Below, in pieces: positions 1 through 7,974 of a DNA stretch of 64,000 bases. Positions within the stretch are counted from its first letter, which is position 1. Each line of letters starts with the position of its first letter. Source of the stretch: Variovorax sp. PBL-E5 (GTDB taxonomy: Bacteria > Pseudomonadota > Gammaproteobacteria > Burkholderiales > Burkholderiaceae_C); NCBI RefSeq assembly GCF_901827185.1, contig NZ_LR594671.1, forward strand, positions 868,001-932,000. Reading direction: 5' to 3'. Under the pieces are notes generated by a model, which worked only from the letters and a program-made list of their open reading frames with translations, did not search any database and was not told where the DNA came from. A program made the position numbers and the translations under genes.

Positions 1-782
1 TCGTGCTGCGCGATCAGCTGCTGCAGCCTGTGCAGCAGATCGCTTTCTGCGCGCGCTTCGGATCGCTCGAGGAACACGTGCTGGCGCAGTTCCTGGTGCC
101 GGGCCATCGCGAGCTGGTGCGGGTGTCGAACGTGCTCGACGAGGCGGGCAAGCCGATCGGCCTGGTCGATGCCGGGCGCCTCTGGCACAGCGATGGCGCC
201 TTTCTCGACAAGCCGAACCTCTATTCGATGCTGTATGCGATCGAGATCCCGCACGGCGCTGACGGGCGCTCGCTCGGCGAAACGTGGTTTGTCGATACGG
301 CCAAGGCTTACGGGTCGCTGCCCCGGGCGATGAAGCAACGCATCACCGGCCTCACGGCCCTCAATTCGCTCGAGGCCGTGTACGCGGCCATGCACAAGGA
401 CAAGGCGGCGCTGAACCGGCCGCCGCTGACCGAGGCGCAGCGGCGCGGCGTCGTGCACCCGGTGGTGCGCGTGCATCCGCACAGCGGCCAGCTGTGCCTG
501 TATGTGAGCCGCGCCGCGACGGTGCGCATCCTCGGGCTCGCCGAGGAGGACAGCCGCGCGCTCATCGACGAGCTCGCCGACTGGTGCGTGCGCGACGAGA
601 TGCAATACCACCACCGTTGGCGCGAAGGCGACCTGCTGATCTGGGACAACTGCGGCGGCCAGCACCTGGCCATCGGCGACTACGCGCTGCCGCAACGGCG
701 CCTGATGCACCGCGCCACCGTCGCCGGTATCGAGCCCGTCGGTGCGCCCGCGCACGAGAGCGCCACCGCCGACGCCGCATGA
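1..782 (+). CDS. TauD/TfdA-family 2-oxoglutarate-dependent dioxygenase, 5' truncated by window edge
   Basis: The reading frame is open from base 3, and the first 40 or so residues lie outside the window, judging by the intact paralogue downstream. Family role: Fe(II)/2-oxoglutarate-dependent oxygenases that hydroxylate or cleave substrates such as taurine, sulfonates or phenoxyacids; the substrate here is unknown. Visible signature: the HxD pair in WHSDGAF, the distal histidine in WDNCGGQH, and the 2-oxoglutarate-binding arginines in LPQRRLMHR. It is closely similar along its whole length to the next gene, so the two look like a tandem duplication. The C-terminal tail is Ala/Glu-rich and longer than that of the paralogue. 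Fold is confident; substrate is not. Confidence 0.85.
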   Translation, partial: VLRDQLLQPVQQIAFCARFGSLEEHVLAQFLVPGHRELVRVSNVLDEAGKPIGLVDAGRLWHSDGAFLDKPNLYSMLYAIEIPHGADGRSLGETWFVDTAKAYGSLPRAMKQRITGLTALNSLEAVYAAMHKDKAALNRPPLTEAQRRGVVHPVVRVHPHSGQLCLYVSRAATVRILGLAEEDSRALIDELADWCVRDEMQYHHRWREGDLLIWDNCGGQHLAIGDYALPQRRLMHRATVAGIEPVGAPAHESATADAA

Positions 783-807
783 ACACGCGCATTCCAGGAC
801 CCGAACG

Positions 808-1680
808 ATGACGATGGAACAGATCATTCCCAGCGGCGCCCCCCTCGGGGCCGAGATCCGGGGCATCGACCTCGGCGCCGGCGTGGACGATGCGACGGTC
901 GAGCGCATCAAGGCCGCGCTGCATGCGCACAAGGTGGTCGTGCTGCGCGACCAGTGGCTGACGCCGGACCAGCAGATCGCGTTCTGCAGCCGCATCGGAA
1001 CGCTCGAGCCGCACGTGCTGCCGCAGTACCTGGTGCCCGGCTATCGCGATCTGGTGCGTGTCTCCAACGTGCTCGACGCCGCCGGCCAGCCGATCGGCAT
1101 GATCGATGCCGGCCGCGTGTGGCACAGCGACGGCGCCTTCCTCGAACGGCCCAACATGTACTCGATGCTCTATGCGCTGGAGATACCCGCCGACGCCGAC
1201 GGCAACCCGCTCGGCGCGACCCTGTTCGCAAGCACCGCGGCCGCCTACGACCGGCTGCCGGCCGCGACGAAGGCCCGGATCGCGGATTTGAAGGCGGTCA
1301 ATTCGCTGGCCGCGGTCTACGAATCACTGCGGCGCTCGAACGCAGCCGCCCAGCGGGCGCCGCTGACCGAGGCGCAGAAGCGCGAGGTCACGCATCCGGT
1401 CGTGCGCACCCATCCGCACACCGGCGAGAAGTGCATCTACGTGAGCAAGGCCGCGACGCTGCGCATCATCGGCCTGCCCGAGGACGAAAGCCGCCAGCTC
1501 ATCGACGAACTCGCCGACTGGTGCGTACGCGACGAGATGGTGTATCGGCATCGCTGGCAGGTCGGCGATCTGCTCATGTGGGACAACTGCGCGAGCCAGC
1601 ATCTCGCCGTCGGCGACTACGCGCTGCCGCAGCGGCGTCTGATGCATCGCACCACCGTCGGCGGCAGCGTGCCCTTCTGA
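808..1680 (+). CDS. TauD/TfdA-family 2-oxoglutarate-dependent dioxygenase (second copy)
   Basis: 290 residues, a complete member of the TauD/TfdA family. The metal ligands are His106 and Asp108 (WHSDGAF) and a distal His near residue 265 (WDNCASQH). Arginines near residue 276 (LPQRRLMHR) should bind 2-oxoglutarate. I chose the ATG at 808 because the family N-terminus (EQIIPSGAPLGAEIRGIDL) begins there and the longer open frame overlaps the previous gene. It lies 25 bases after the first copy and is followed after 14 bases by an aldolase gene, so the three probably share an mRNA. Likely a cytoplasmic oxygenase attacking an aromatic ether, sulfonate or similar compound; the substrate cannot be told from sequence. 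Confidence 0.88.
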   Translation: MTMEQIIPSGAPLGAEIRGIDLGAGVDDATVERIKAALHAHKVVVLRDQWLTPDQQIAFCSRIGTLEPHVLPQYLVPGYRDLVRVSNVLDAAGQPIGMIDAGRVWHSDGAFLERPNMYSMLYALEIPADADGNPLGATLFASTAAAYDRLPAATKARIADLKAVNSLAAVYESLRRSNAAAQRAPLTEAQKREVTHPVVRTHPHTGEKCIYVSKAATLRIIGLPEDESRQLIDELADWCVRDEMVYRHRWQVGDLLMWDNCASQHLAVGDYALPQRRLMHRTTVGGSVPF

Positions 1681-1694
1681 AAAAGAAAGAACCC

Positions 1695-2384
1695 ATGAAC
1701 GCCCGTGTCAAAGCCAAGCTCGCCCGCGGGGAAACCGCGACCATGGTGCTCGTCAACTACCCGTCGCCGGCGCTGGTCGAGAAGGTCGGCGCGCTCGGCT
1801 TCGACATCGCCTTCATCGACACCGAGAAGGGCAGCGCCACCACCGAGCGCATCGAGGAGATGTGCCGCGCCGCGCGCGCGGCCGGCATCGCCGCGCTGGT
1901 GCGGCCCTGGAGCAGCGATGCCAACCTGATCAGCCGCTACCTCGACCTCGGCGCCGACGCCGTCATGGTCGCGGCCGTCGACACGCCGGAGGCGGCGCGC
2001 GCGCTTGTCGAAGCGGTGCGCTATGCGCGCTTCGCCGACCACGACCAGAAGCTGGTGGTGGCGATGATCGAATCGCCGCAGGCCATCGAACGGCTGCCGC
2101 AGCTGCTGGCAGTCGAGGGCATCGACATCTGGTTCATCGGCCCGAACGACCTCGCCCATCGCATGGGCCATCCGGGCAACGCGGCCCATCCCGATGTGCG
2201 CGCGGCCGTGCTCTCGACCTTGCGCGCGATCTCGGACGCGGGCGCCATCGCGGGCACGCTCGTCACGCCGCAGACGGTGGGTGCGCTGGTCGATGCCGGC
2301 GCGCGGCTGCTGATGACGCGGGTGTCCGATCTGCTGGCGATCGGCGCCGAGACCTTTCATCGCGCCAACGAAAGGCGACCATGA
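1695..2384 (+). CDS. HpcH/HpaI family aldolase/citrate lyase-like protein
   Basis: 229 residues, a class II pyruvate-type aldolase of the HpcH/HpaI family (TIM barrel, divalent metal). Visible signatures are the FDIAFIDTEKG segment near the N-terminus, VRPWSS around residue 75, the metal-ligand glutamate in VAMIESPQA, and FIGPNDLAHRMG. Family members split 4-hydroxy-2-oxo acids to pyruvate plus an aldehyde. The place after two dioxygenases suggests it handles a product of their reaction, but this is inference. The start follows AAAGAAAGAACCC, a reasonable ribosome site. Its stop overlaps the next start (ATGA), so the two are translationally coupled. Confidence 0.85.
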   Translation: MNARVKAKLARGETATMVLVNYPSPALVEKVGALGFDIAFIDTEKGSATTERIEEMCRAARAAGIAALVRPWSSDANLISRYLDLGADAVMVAAVDTPEAARALVEAVRYARFADHDQKLVVAMIESPQAIERLPQLLAVEGIDIWFIGPNDLAHRMGHPGNAAHPDVRAAVLSTLRAISDAGAIAGTLVTPQTVGALVDAGARLLMTRVSDLLAIGAETFHRANERRP

Positions 2385-3358
2385 TGCGCTTCAAGTTTCT
2401 TGCGCTGGCGGCGGCCGCTGCCGTGCTCGCGTGGTGGGCCGGGCCGGCGGCCGCCGACTATCCGGACAAGCCGATCCGCATGGTCGTGCCCTATGTGGCG
2501 GGCGGCAATCTCGACGTCATCGGCCGTCTGTTCGCGCAGGCGCTGACCGAGGAACTCGGGCAGGCGGTGGTCGTCGACAACCGGCCCGGCGCGAACGGCA
2601 ACACCGGCACGGAAACCGTGGTGCGCTCGCCGGCGGACGGCTACACGCTGGCCATGGTCTCGGCCGGAACGATGGCCATCAATCCCTCGCTCTATCGCGG
2701 CAGCATGCCTTTCGATCCCGAGAAGGACTTGGTGGCGGTGTCGCTGGTGGCTTCGGGGCCGATGGTGCTCGAGGTCAATGCCGCGCTGCCCGTGCACGAC
2801 GTGGGCGAGCTGATCGCGTACGCCAAGGCGAATCCGGGCAAGCTCAACTTCGGCAGCGGCGGCAACGGCACGCTGTCGCACCTGTCGCTCGAGATGCTGC
2901 GCGCGCGGGCCGGCGTCGACATCGTGCACGTGCCTTACAAGGGCACCTCGCTGGCGGTGAACGATCTGCTGGCCGGCCATATCCAGGGCATGTTCGACAC
3001 GCTCAGCACGGCGGCGCCGCTGATCAAGGAAGGCCGCATCCGCGGCATCGCGGTGACCTCGGTGAAGCGTTCGCAGGCGATGCCGCAGCTGCCGACCGTC
3101 GGCGAGACCGGCGTCAAGGACTACTCGGCCGATGCCTGGTCCGGCCTCGTCGCGCCGGCGGGCACGCCGCGCGAGGTCGTCAGGAAGCTGCAGGCCGCGG
3201 TGGCGAAGGTCGCTGCCCAGGAACAGACGCAGAAGCGCCTCGCGCTGGTCGGCAGCGAAGCGGTCGGCAGCACGCCGGAGCAGTTCGCTTCCATCGTCCA
3301 CGCGGAGCGCGCGCGCTGGGCCGAGATCGTCAAGGTGTCGGGCGCACACGTCGATTGA
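2381..3358 (+). CDS. Bug-family (TctC-like) periplasmic solute-binding protein
   Basis: 325 residues with a clear signal peptide (Lys/Arg, then an Ala/Leu core ending near AAADYP). After cleavage the sequence has Bug-family hallmarks: YPDKPIRMVVPYVAGGNLDV, VVVDNRPGANGNTGTE, HVPYKGTSLAVNDLLAGH. Bug proteins are very numerous in Burkholderiales and bind carboxylates; most, as here, have no membrane subunits nearby. It is coupled by a 4-base overlap to the aldolase, so it probably captures the substrate of this small pathway. A second ATG at 2384 is an equally possible start. Its 3' end overlaps the convergent sensor kinase gene by 29 bases. Confidence 0.9.
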   Translation: MMRFKFLALAAAAAVLAWWAGPAAADYPDKPIRMVVPYVAGGNLDVIGRLFAQALTEELGQAVVVDNRPGANGNTGTETVVRSPADGYTLAMVSAGTMAINPSLYRGSMPFDPEKDLVAVSLVASGPMVLEVNAALPVHDVGELIAYAKANPGKLNFGSGGNGTLSHLSLEMLRARAGVDIVHVPYKGTSLAVNDLLAGHIQGMFDTLSTAAPLIKEGRIRGIAVTSVKRSQAMPQLPTVGETGVKDYSADAWSGLVAPAGTPREVVRKLQAAVAKVAAQEQTQKRLALVGSEAVGSTPEQFASIVHAERARWAEIVKVSGAHVD

Positions 3359-4745
3359 AGCGCACCGTCACCCGCAGGCCCTGCGCCTCGTTCGGATTCG
3401 ACGCCAGCTCGACCGTGGCGCCGAAGCCGCGTGCGATCTCGCGCACGATCGCCAGGCCGAGGCCCGTGCCCTCGGTGCCTTGCGAGACGCGGTAGAAGCG
3501 CTCGAACACGCGCTCGCGCGCTTCGGGCGGAATGCCGGGGCCGTTGTCTTCCACCGAGAGCTCGACCTCGTCGCCGATCGTGCGCACGCCGACGGTCACG
3601 CGGCCTTCCTCGGGCGTGTAGCGCAGCGCGTTGTCCAGCAGGTTGACCACCAGCGCGTCGAGCAGCGCCGGCTGTGCCTGCACCCAGGCCGGCGCGGGCG
3701 CCTCCATGCCGAGGTCGATGCGGCGGCGGTCGGCCAGCGCGGCCAGTTGCTCGATGCTGCGCAGCGCGGCCGCGGCGAGGTCGACGCGCTCGAGTCCGCT
3801 GTAGGCATCGCGGTGCTCGGCCTGCGCGAGCAGCAGCAGCTTGTTGGTGACGTCGACCAGGCGGCGGTTGCTGGTCTGCATCGCCAGCCACAGGGCATCC
3901 ATGTCGGCGCGGCGCGTGTCCCACTGCTGGCGATGCTGGCGCGTGTAGCGCGCGAACTCGATCTGCGAGGCCTGCAGCGCCAGCGGCGTGCGCAGCTGGT
4001 GCGCGGCATCGGCGACGAAGCGGCGCTGCGCCTCGGAGTGCGAGCGCAACTCGCGCACGAAGCGGTTGATGGTGTCGGCCACGGGACGCAGCTCGGTGTG
4101 CAGTGCGCGCGCATCGACCGCGAAATCCAGGTGCAGCGGATCGTGCTGCGCGAGCTGGCGGCTCAGGCGCACCACCGGCCGCAGCTCCCAGGTCAGCGCC
4201 AGCGTGGTCAGCACGATCGCCAGCAGCAGCGCGATCAGCAGGTATTCGATCGAGGGCAGCCACAGCGCGCGCAGCATGTGGTCGCGGCTGCGCGTGGTCT
4301 TGCCGACCGCGATGGTGATGTCCTCGGCGCCGCCGACGTCGTACATCGAGCGCGTGGTCAGCACCGCGCGCAGCGGCAGGCCGTCGAATTCGGCGTCGTA
4401 CCACTGCGCACGGTCGACACCCGCGGGCCTGCGCACCCGCGGCAGCGGGAAGTCCGGCGAGCCTGCCAGCAGCGCACCGCTGGTGTTGGTGACGCTGATG
4501 AAGACGCGATCGCGGTCCGGCGAGACGAACAGGCTCAGCGCGGACGGCGGCACGCTGGCCTGGACATCGTCGCCTTCCCAGATCAACCGGTCCGACAGCA
4601 CCTTGGCCGAGGACAGCAGGTCGTGGTCCTGCACGTAGTCGGCCACCGCGGCCGCGTTGCGCCAGCTCAGGTAGCCGCACACGCCGACGAACACCGACAG
4701 CGGCAGCAGCAGCCAGGCCACCAGGCGCAGGCGAAGGCTGGCCAT
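3330..4745 (-). CDS. TctE-like sensor histidine kinase
   Basis: 471 residues. Two membrane segments (about 5-27 and 164-186) flank a periplasmic domain of roughly 135 residues, followed by a HAMP-like linker, a HisKA domain with phospho-acceptor His249 (DAAHQLRTP), and an ATPase domain with N-box (NLLDNALRY), G1 (VEDNGPGIP) and G2 (GTGLGLAIV). Architecture and the neighbouring regulator match TctE-type kinases that sense carboxylates. It is transcribed away from the regulator at 4758-5432 and converges on the Bug gene with a 29-base 3' overlap. The Bug protein may feed the signal to this kinase, as proposed for other TctC/TctE pairs; that link is inference. Confidence 0.9.
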   Translation of the reverse strand: MASLRLRLVAWLLLPLSVFVGVCGYLSWRNAAAVADYVQDHDLLSSAKVLSDRLIWEGDDVQASVPPSALSLFVSPDRDRVFISVTNTSGALLAGSPDFPLPRVRRPAGVDRAQWYDAEFDGLPLRAVLTTRSMYDVGGAEDITIAVGKTTRSRDHMLRALWLPSIEYLLIALLLAIVLTTLALTWELRPVVRLSRQLAQHDPLHLDFAVDARALHTELRPVADTINRFVRELRSHSEAQRRFVADAAHQLRTPLALQASQIEFARYTRQHRQQWDTRRADMDALWLAMQTSNRRLVDVTNKLLLLAQAEHRDAYSGLERVDLAAAALRSIEQLAALADRRRIDLGMEAPAPAWVQAQPALLDALVVNLLDNALRYTPEEGRVTVGVRTIGDEVELSVEDNGPGIPPEARERVFERFYRVSQGTEGTGLGLAIVREIARGFGATVELASNPNEAQGLRVTVRFNRRVRPTP

Positions 4746-4757
4746 GCGATGCGGCGC

Positions 4758-5432
4758 CTAGGCCTCTTCGCGCGTTCGAAGCAGGTAGCCGACGCCGCGC
4801 AAGGTGATGATGGTGGCCTGCGCGCCCTCGAGCTTCTTGCGCAACCGGTGCATGTAGAGGTCGATCGCATCGGCGCTGGGTTCATCGTCGAGGCCGAAGA
4901 TGCTGTCGATCAGCGCCTGCTTGGAAACCGTGCTGCCGGCCTTGCGCATCAGCGTCTCCAGCAGCGTGCGCTCGCGCGGCGGCAGCGCGAGCGCCTGGCC
5001 TGCGAGCGCGAACTGCCGCGTGCGCAGGTCGTAGTGGAGGTCGCCGCAGACGATGTCGTTGGCCTTGCCGGGCACCTGGCGGCGCAGCAGCGCCTTGACG
5101 CGCGCCACCAGCTCGCGGATCTCGACCGGCTTCACGAGGTAGTCGTCGGCACCGATCTCCAGGCACAGCACCTTCTGGTCGAGCGAGGCGGCGGCGGTGA
5201 GGATGATCACCGGCACGTCGTCGCGGCGTTCCCGCAGCCGCCGCAGCACGCCCTTGCCCGAGAGGCCGGGGATGTTGAGGTCCAGCAGCACGACCTCGTA
5301 GCGCGCCTGGCGCAGCAGCGCGTCGGCAGCGTCGCCGTCCTCCACATGATCAACCACGAAGTCCTGCGCGCGCAGCAGGCTGGACAGCCAGAGGGCGAGC
5401 TGCGGGTTGTCTTCGATCAGCAGGAGCTTCAT
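4758..5432 (-). CDS. TctD/QseB-like OmpR-family response regulator
   Basis: 224 residues: an N-terminal receiver domain with acidic pocket IEDN, phospho-acceptor Asp51 (LLDLNIPG), the Thr switch (IILTAA) and the conserved Lys (DYLVKP), then an OmpR-type winged helix ending in the typical RLRKKLEG...IITLRGVGYLL. I chose the ATG at 5432 because MKLLLIEDN is the standard receiver start. It lies 12 bases upstream of the kinase gene on the same strand, so they form one operon. Divergent from the flavin monooxygenase at 5541; the 108-base gap carries promoters for both sides. Confidence 0.93.
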   Translation of the reverse strand: MKLLLIEDNPQLALWLSSLLRAQDFVVDHVEDGDAADALLRQARYEVVLLDLNIPGLSGKGVLRRLRERRDDVPVIILTAAASLDQKVLCLEIGADDYLVKPVEIRELVARVKALLRRQVPGKANDIVCGDLHYDLRTRQFALAGQALALPPRERTLLETLMRKAGSTVSKQALIDSIFGLDDEPSADAIDLYMHRLRKKLEGAQATIITLRGVGYLLRTREEA

Positions 5433-5480
5433 GGGGCGGCGGGACGGGTCCCGCAATTCTAGGGAACGCGTCCCGGGTGC

Positions 5481-5521
5481 TTGACATCGGCTTTCATCGC
5501 TATAACATATGTTTTTACATG
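5481..5521 (+). promoter_or_regulatory. Promoter and probable operator of the flavin monooxygenase gene
   Basis: A perfect -35 box TTGACA (5481-5486) and a plausible -10 TAACAT (5503-5508) with 16-bp spacing. The -10 runs into an AT-rich, partly palindromic stretch (ACATATGT at 5505-5512, then TGTTTTTACAT at 5510-5520). Nearly the same elements, in the same order, precede the hydrolase operon at 10183-10223, which marks this as a shared operator; MarR-type repressors commonly bind across the -10 in this way. Confidence 0.6.
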
Positions 5522-5540
5522 TTTTTTCAGCGGGAGCCCG

Positions 5541-6632
5541 ATGGCAGCGCAACAGCAGGTTTCGTTCGGATTCATGATCGCCGCCGTGGACAAGGCCGGC
5601 ACCTCCGATGCCGATCTCTACAAGGGGATGATCGAGGACGCCCAGTTCGGCCATGGGCTCGGCTACGAGACCGTGTGGACGGTGGAGCATCATTTCTCGG
5701 ACTACTTCCCGACGCCGAGCCCGCTGCTTCTCTTCTCGCACATCGCGGCGCTGTGCCCGGGCCTCGGCCTCGGAACGATGGTGCTGGTGACGCCGTGGCA
5801 CAACCCGGTGCGGCTCGCGGGCGAGATCGCGATGCTGAGCCTGCTGTCGAAGGGCCCGCTGCACCTGGGCCTCGGGCGCGGCGCGGCGCCGCTCGAATAC
5901 GACGCCTTCGATCTGAAGCTGGAGAACGCCAAGCAACTGTTCGAGGAAGCCTGGAAGATCCTCGACCTGGCGCTGAAAGGCAAGCCCTTCAGTTTCGAAG
6001 GCAAGCATTTCAAGGTGCCGCTCGACATCCGCCTGCGTCCCGATGCGAAGCGCGACAACATCCACTTCTACGGCGCGATCGGCAGTCCGGACAGCGCCAC
6101 CAAGATCGCCGAACTCGACCTGCCGCCGATCTGCAACGGCACTTTGCCGTTCGAAGTGCAATCCAAGGTGCTTGCAACCTGGGCCGAGGTCACGCGCCAG
6201 CGCGGCGGCAACACCGACGTGACCAAGCCGGTGGCCATCAGCTGCATCATCGCCGACAGCGACGACGAGGCCGAGGCGCTTGCGCGCCAGTACATGCCGC
6301 GCTGGTTCCAGCTGCAGGTCGAGCACTACAAGCCCGACGCCAACGGTTTTCCCGAGATCGCCGACTACCAGTCCTTCGCCAAGGTCCACGAGCGGCGCAA
6401 GTCGATGTCGAACCCCGACAACCTCGGCCCCTTCTCCCAGGTCCAGCTCTTCGGCTCGCCGAAGACGGTGCGCGAGCGCGTGCAGAAGTACATCGACGTC
6501 GGCTTCAACAACCTGATCGTCATGACCGCCACGCCGGACATCCCGCAGGCCATGCGCAGGCGCTGGCTGAGCCGCTTCGCCGCGGAAGTGGCGCCGCATT
6601 TCTCGCCGTCGTTCGGCACGGCCCGGCCATGA
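5541..6632 (+). CDS. LLM-class (luciferase-like) flavin-dependent monooxygenase
   Basis: 363 residues of the bacterial luciferase-like TIM-barrel family. Visible features: FGFMIAAVDKAG at the start, the family HHFSDYFPTPSPLLL motif near residue 50, the GLGRGAAPLEYDAF flavin-binding segment, and the C-terminal GSPKTVRERVQKYIDVGFNNLIV. These enzymes use reduced FMN and O2 to oxidise small organic or xenobiotic substrates. The ATG at 5541 is preceded by CGGGAG and gives the standard family start. The stop overlaps the next start (ATGA); the downstream product is an FMN reductase, which fits a two-component monooxygenase. Substrate unknown. Confidence 0.88.
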   Translation: MAAQQQVSFGFMIAAVDKAGTSDADLYKGMIEDAQFGHGLGYETVWTVEHHFSDYFPTPSPLLLFSHIAALCPGLGLGTMVLVTPWHNPVRLAGEIAMLSLLSKGPLHLGLGRGAAPLEYDAFDLKLENAKQLFEEAWKILDLALKGKPFSFEGKHFKVPLDIRLRPDAKRDNIHFYGAIGSPDSATKIAELDLPPICNGTLPFEVQSKVLATWAEVTRQRGGNTDVTKPVAISCIIADSDDEAEALARQYMPRWFQLQVEHYKPDANGFPEIADYQSFAKVHERRKSMSNPDNLGPFSQVQLFGSPKTVRERVQKYIDVGFNNLIVMTATPDIPQAMRRRWLSRFAAEVAPHFSPSFGTARP

Positions 6633-7243
6633 ATGCCGGAGCTCGCGCCGGGGCGCCGCTGATCGTCGGCATCGGCGGCACGATCCGGGAGCGATCGAGC
6701 TCGGAGATGGCGCTGCGCCATGCGCTGGCCGTGGCGCGCCGGCGCGGCGCCGAGACGATGCTCATCGCCGGCCCGTCGCTCGTGTTCCCGATGTACTCGC
6801 CGGAGTCCGCGGCACGCGGCGCCGAACTGCGCGGCTTCATCGACGCGCTGCGGCGCAGCGACGGCATCATCGTCTCGTCCCCCGGCTACCACGGATCGAT
6901 CTCCGGCCTGCTGAAGAACGCGATCGACTATGTCGAGGACTTGCGCGGCGATGCACGGCCCTATTTCGAGGGCCGCCCGGTCGGCTGCATCGCCTGCGCC
7001 GCCGGGCACCAGGGCGCAGGCACCACGCTGTCGGCGCTGCGCGACATCGTCCATGCGCTGCGCGGCATGCCGACGCCGATGGGGGTCACGATCAACACGG
7101 CCACGCGCGTCTTCGACGAGGACGGCGTCTGCCTGGACGCCGGCGCCGCGCGCCAGCTCGAGGTGATGGCCGCGCAGGTGGTCGATTTCACCGGCTTGCT
7201 CGCGTCGGCCGGGCAGCGCGCGGGGGCCGCGGCCTTCGCCTGA
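6629..7243 (+). CDS. NADPH-dependent FMN reductase
   Basis: 204 residues, flavodoxin-like fold. IVGIGGTIRERSSSE near the N-terminus is the phosphate-binding loop, and SSPGYHGSISGLLKNAIDYVEDL around residues 90-110 is the conserved flavin/dimer motif of the NAD(P)H:FMN reductase (SsuE/MsuE/ArsH-like) family. It is translationally coupled to the luciferase-like gene and most likely supplies it with FMNH2. Followed by a GC-rich 134-base gap before the regulator gene. Function assignment is strong; the exact pathway is open. Confidence 0.9.
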   Translation: MNAGARAGAPLIVGIGGTIRERSSSEMALRHALAVARRRGAETMLIAGPSLVFPMYSPESAARGAELRGFIDALRRSDGIIVSSPGYHGSISGLLKNAIDYVEDLRGDARPYFEGRPVGCIACAAGHQGAGTTLSALRDIVHALRGMPTPMGVTINTATRVFDEDGVCLDAGAARQLEVMAAQVVDFTGLLASAGQRAGAAAFA

Positions 7244-7319
7244 GGATCGCGCGCGCCACGCGCGCGCAGGGGCGAGTCCGTGGCCCCGGGCCTCGGGCCA
7301 TCGCGCGCTCGTTCGCCAC

Positions 7320-7339
7320 GTCGATCCATTACCATCGAT
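7320..7339 (+). promoter_or_regulatory. Candidate operator upstream of the marR gene
   Basis: Contains TCGAT-N8-ATCGA (7321-7338). The 20-base segment matches the segment at 10183-10202 upstream of the hydrolase operon at 18 of 20 positions, including the spacer. Two copies this similar in front of a regulator and a neighbouring operon suggest an autoregulatory binding site. Confidence 0.5.
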
Positions 7340-7377
7340 GCCGGCTGACACAAACAACGCGAGACCCGAACGATCCC

Positions 7378-7956
7378 ATGGCCAAGACATCGGCGGCATC
7401 CGCCGGCAAGCCCGCCGCCAAGAACGGCAAGAACGCCAAGCCCGCCAAGGCCGGCAAGAACGCCAAAGCCGCGAGCAGCGACGCCACCGCCGGCGTGCCC
7501 GGGAGCCAGCCGCACGACGCGAACGACCGTTACTTCGTCGAGCAATTCATTCCCTACCTGCTGAACCAGACGGCCACGCTGTTCAACCAGAAGTTCAAGC
7601 GCGATCTCAAGGCGCGCGACATGAGCGTGCTGCAGTGGCGCGTGCTCGCGGTGCTCAAAGGCGCGCCCGAGGCCTCGCTCACCGTGATTTCGCAAGAGGC
7701 CGCGATCGACCAGCCGACGCTGAGCCGGCTGGTCGACCAGATGGTCGAGCGGCAATTGCTCAAGCGTTCCCAGAGCACGGCCGATGCGCGCTTCCTGGCC
7801 ATCACGCTGACGGCCCAGGGCGAACAGCTGTTCGACGACATGTGGCCGCTCGCCTGGAAGCACTACCAGCGCGGCATGCACGAGCTCAGTGAAGACGAAG
7901 CGACGACGCTCGTCGGCCTGCTGCAGAAGGTCCTGTCGAGCCTGCGGACCTTCTGA
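7378..7956 (+). CDS. MarR-family transcriptional regulator with Lys/Ala-rich N-terminal tail
   Basis: 192 residues. From about residue 52 the protein is a typical MarR winged helix: FNQKFKRDLKARDMSVLQWRVLAVL, the recognition region IDQPTLSRLVDQMVERQLLKR, and the wing ADARFLAITLTAQGE. The first 40 residues are unusual: repeated AAKNGKNAKPAK-like units, rich in lysine and alanine, resembling histone-H1-like tails; they could add nonspecific DNA affinity. It sits between the flavin monooxygenase operon and the hydrolase/MFS operon and shares candidate operators with them, so it is probably their regulator, responding to an aromatic or other small ligand. Ligand unknown. Confidence 0.88.
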   Translation: MAKTSAASAGKPAAKNGKNAKPAKAGKNAKAASSDATAGVPGSQPHDANDRYFVEQFIPYLLNQTATLFNQKFKRDLKARDMSVLQWRVLAVLKGAPEASLTVISQEAAIDQPTLSRLVDQMVERQLLKRSQSTADARFLAITLTAQGEQLFDDMWPLAWKHYQRGMHELSEDEATTLVGLLQKVLSSLRTF

Positions 7957-7974
7957 AGCGGTCTCTGCGGTTGC

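Noticed and set aside
7249..7265. GCGCGCG-CCA-CGCGCGC hairpin after the FMN reductase gene as a terminator
   Set aside because: Perfect stem, but no T-run follows and alternating GC is common in this genome. Left as possible RNA structure only.
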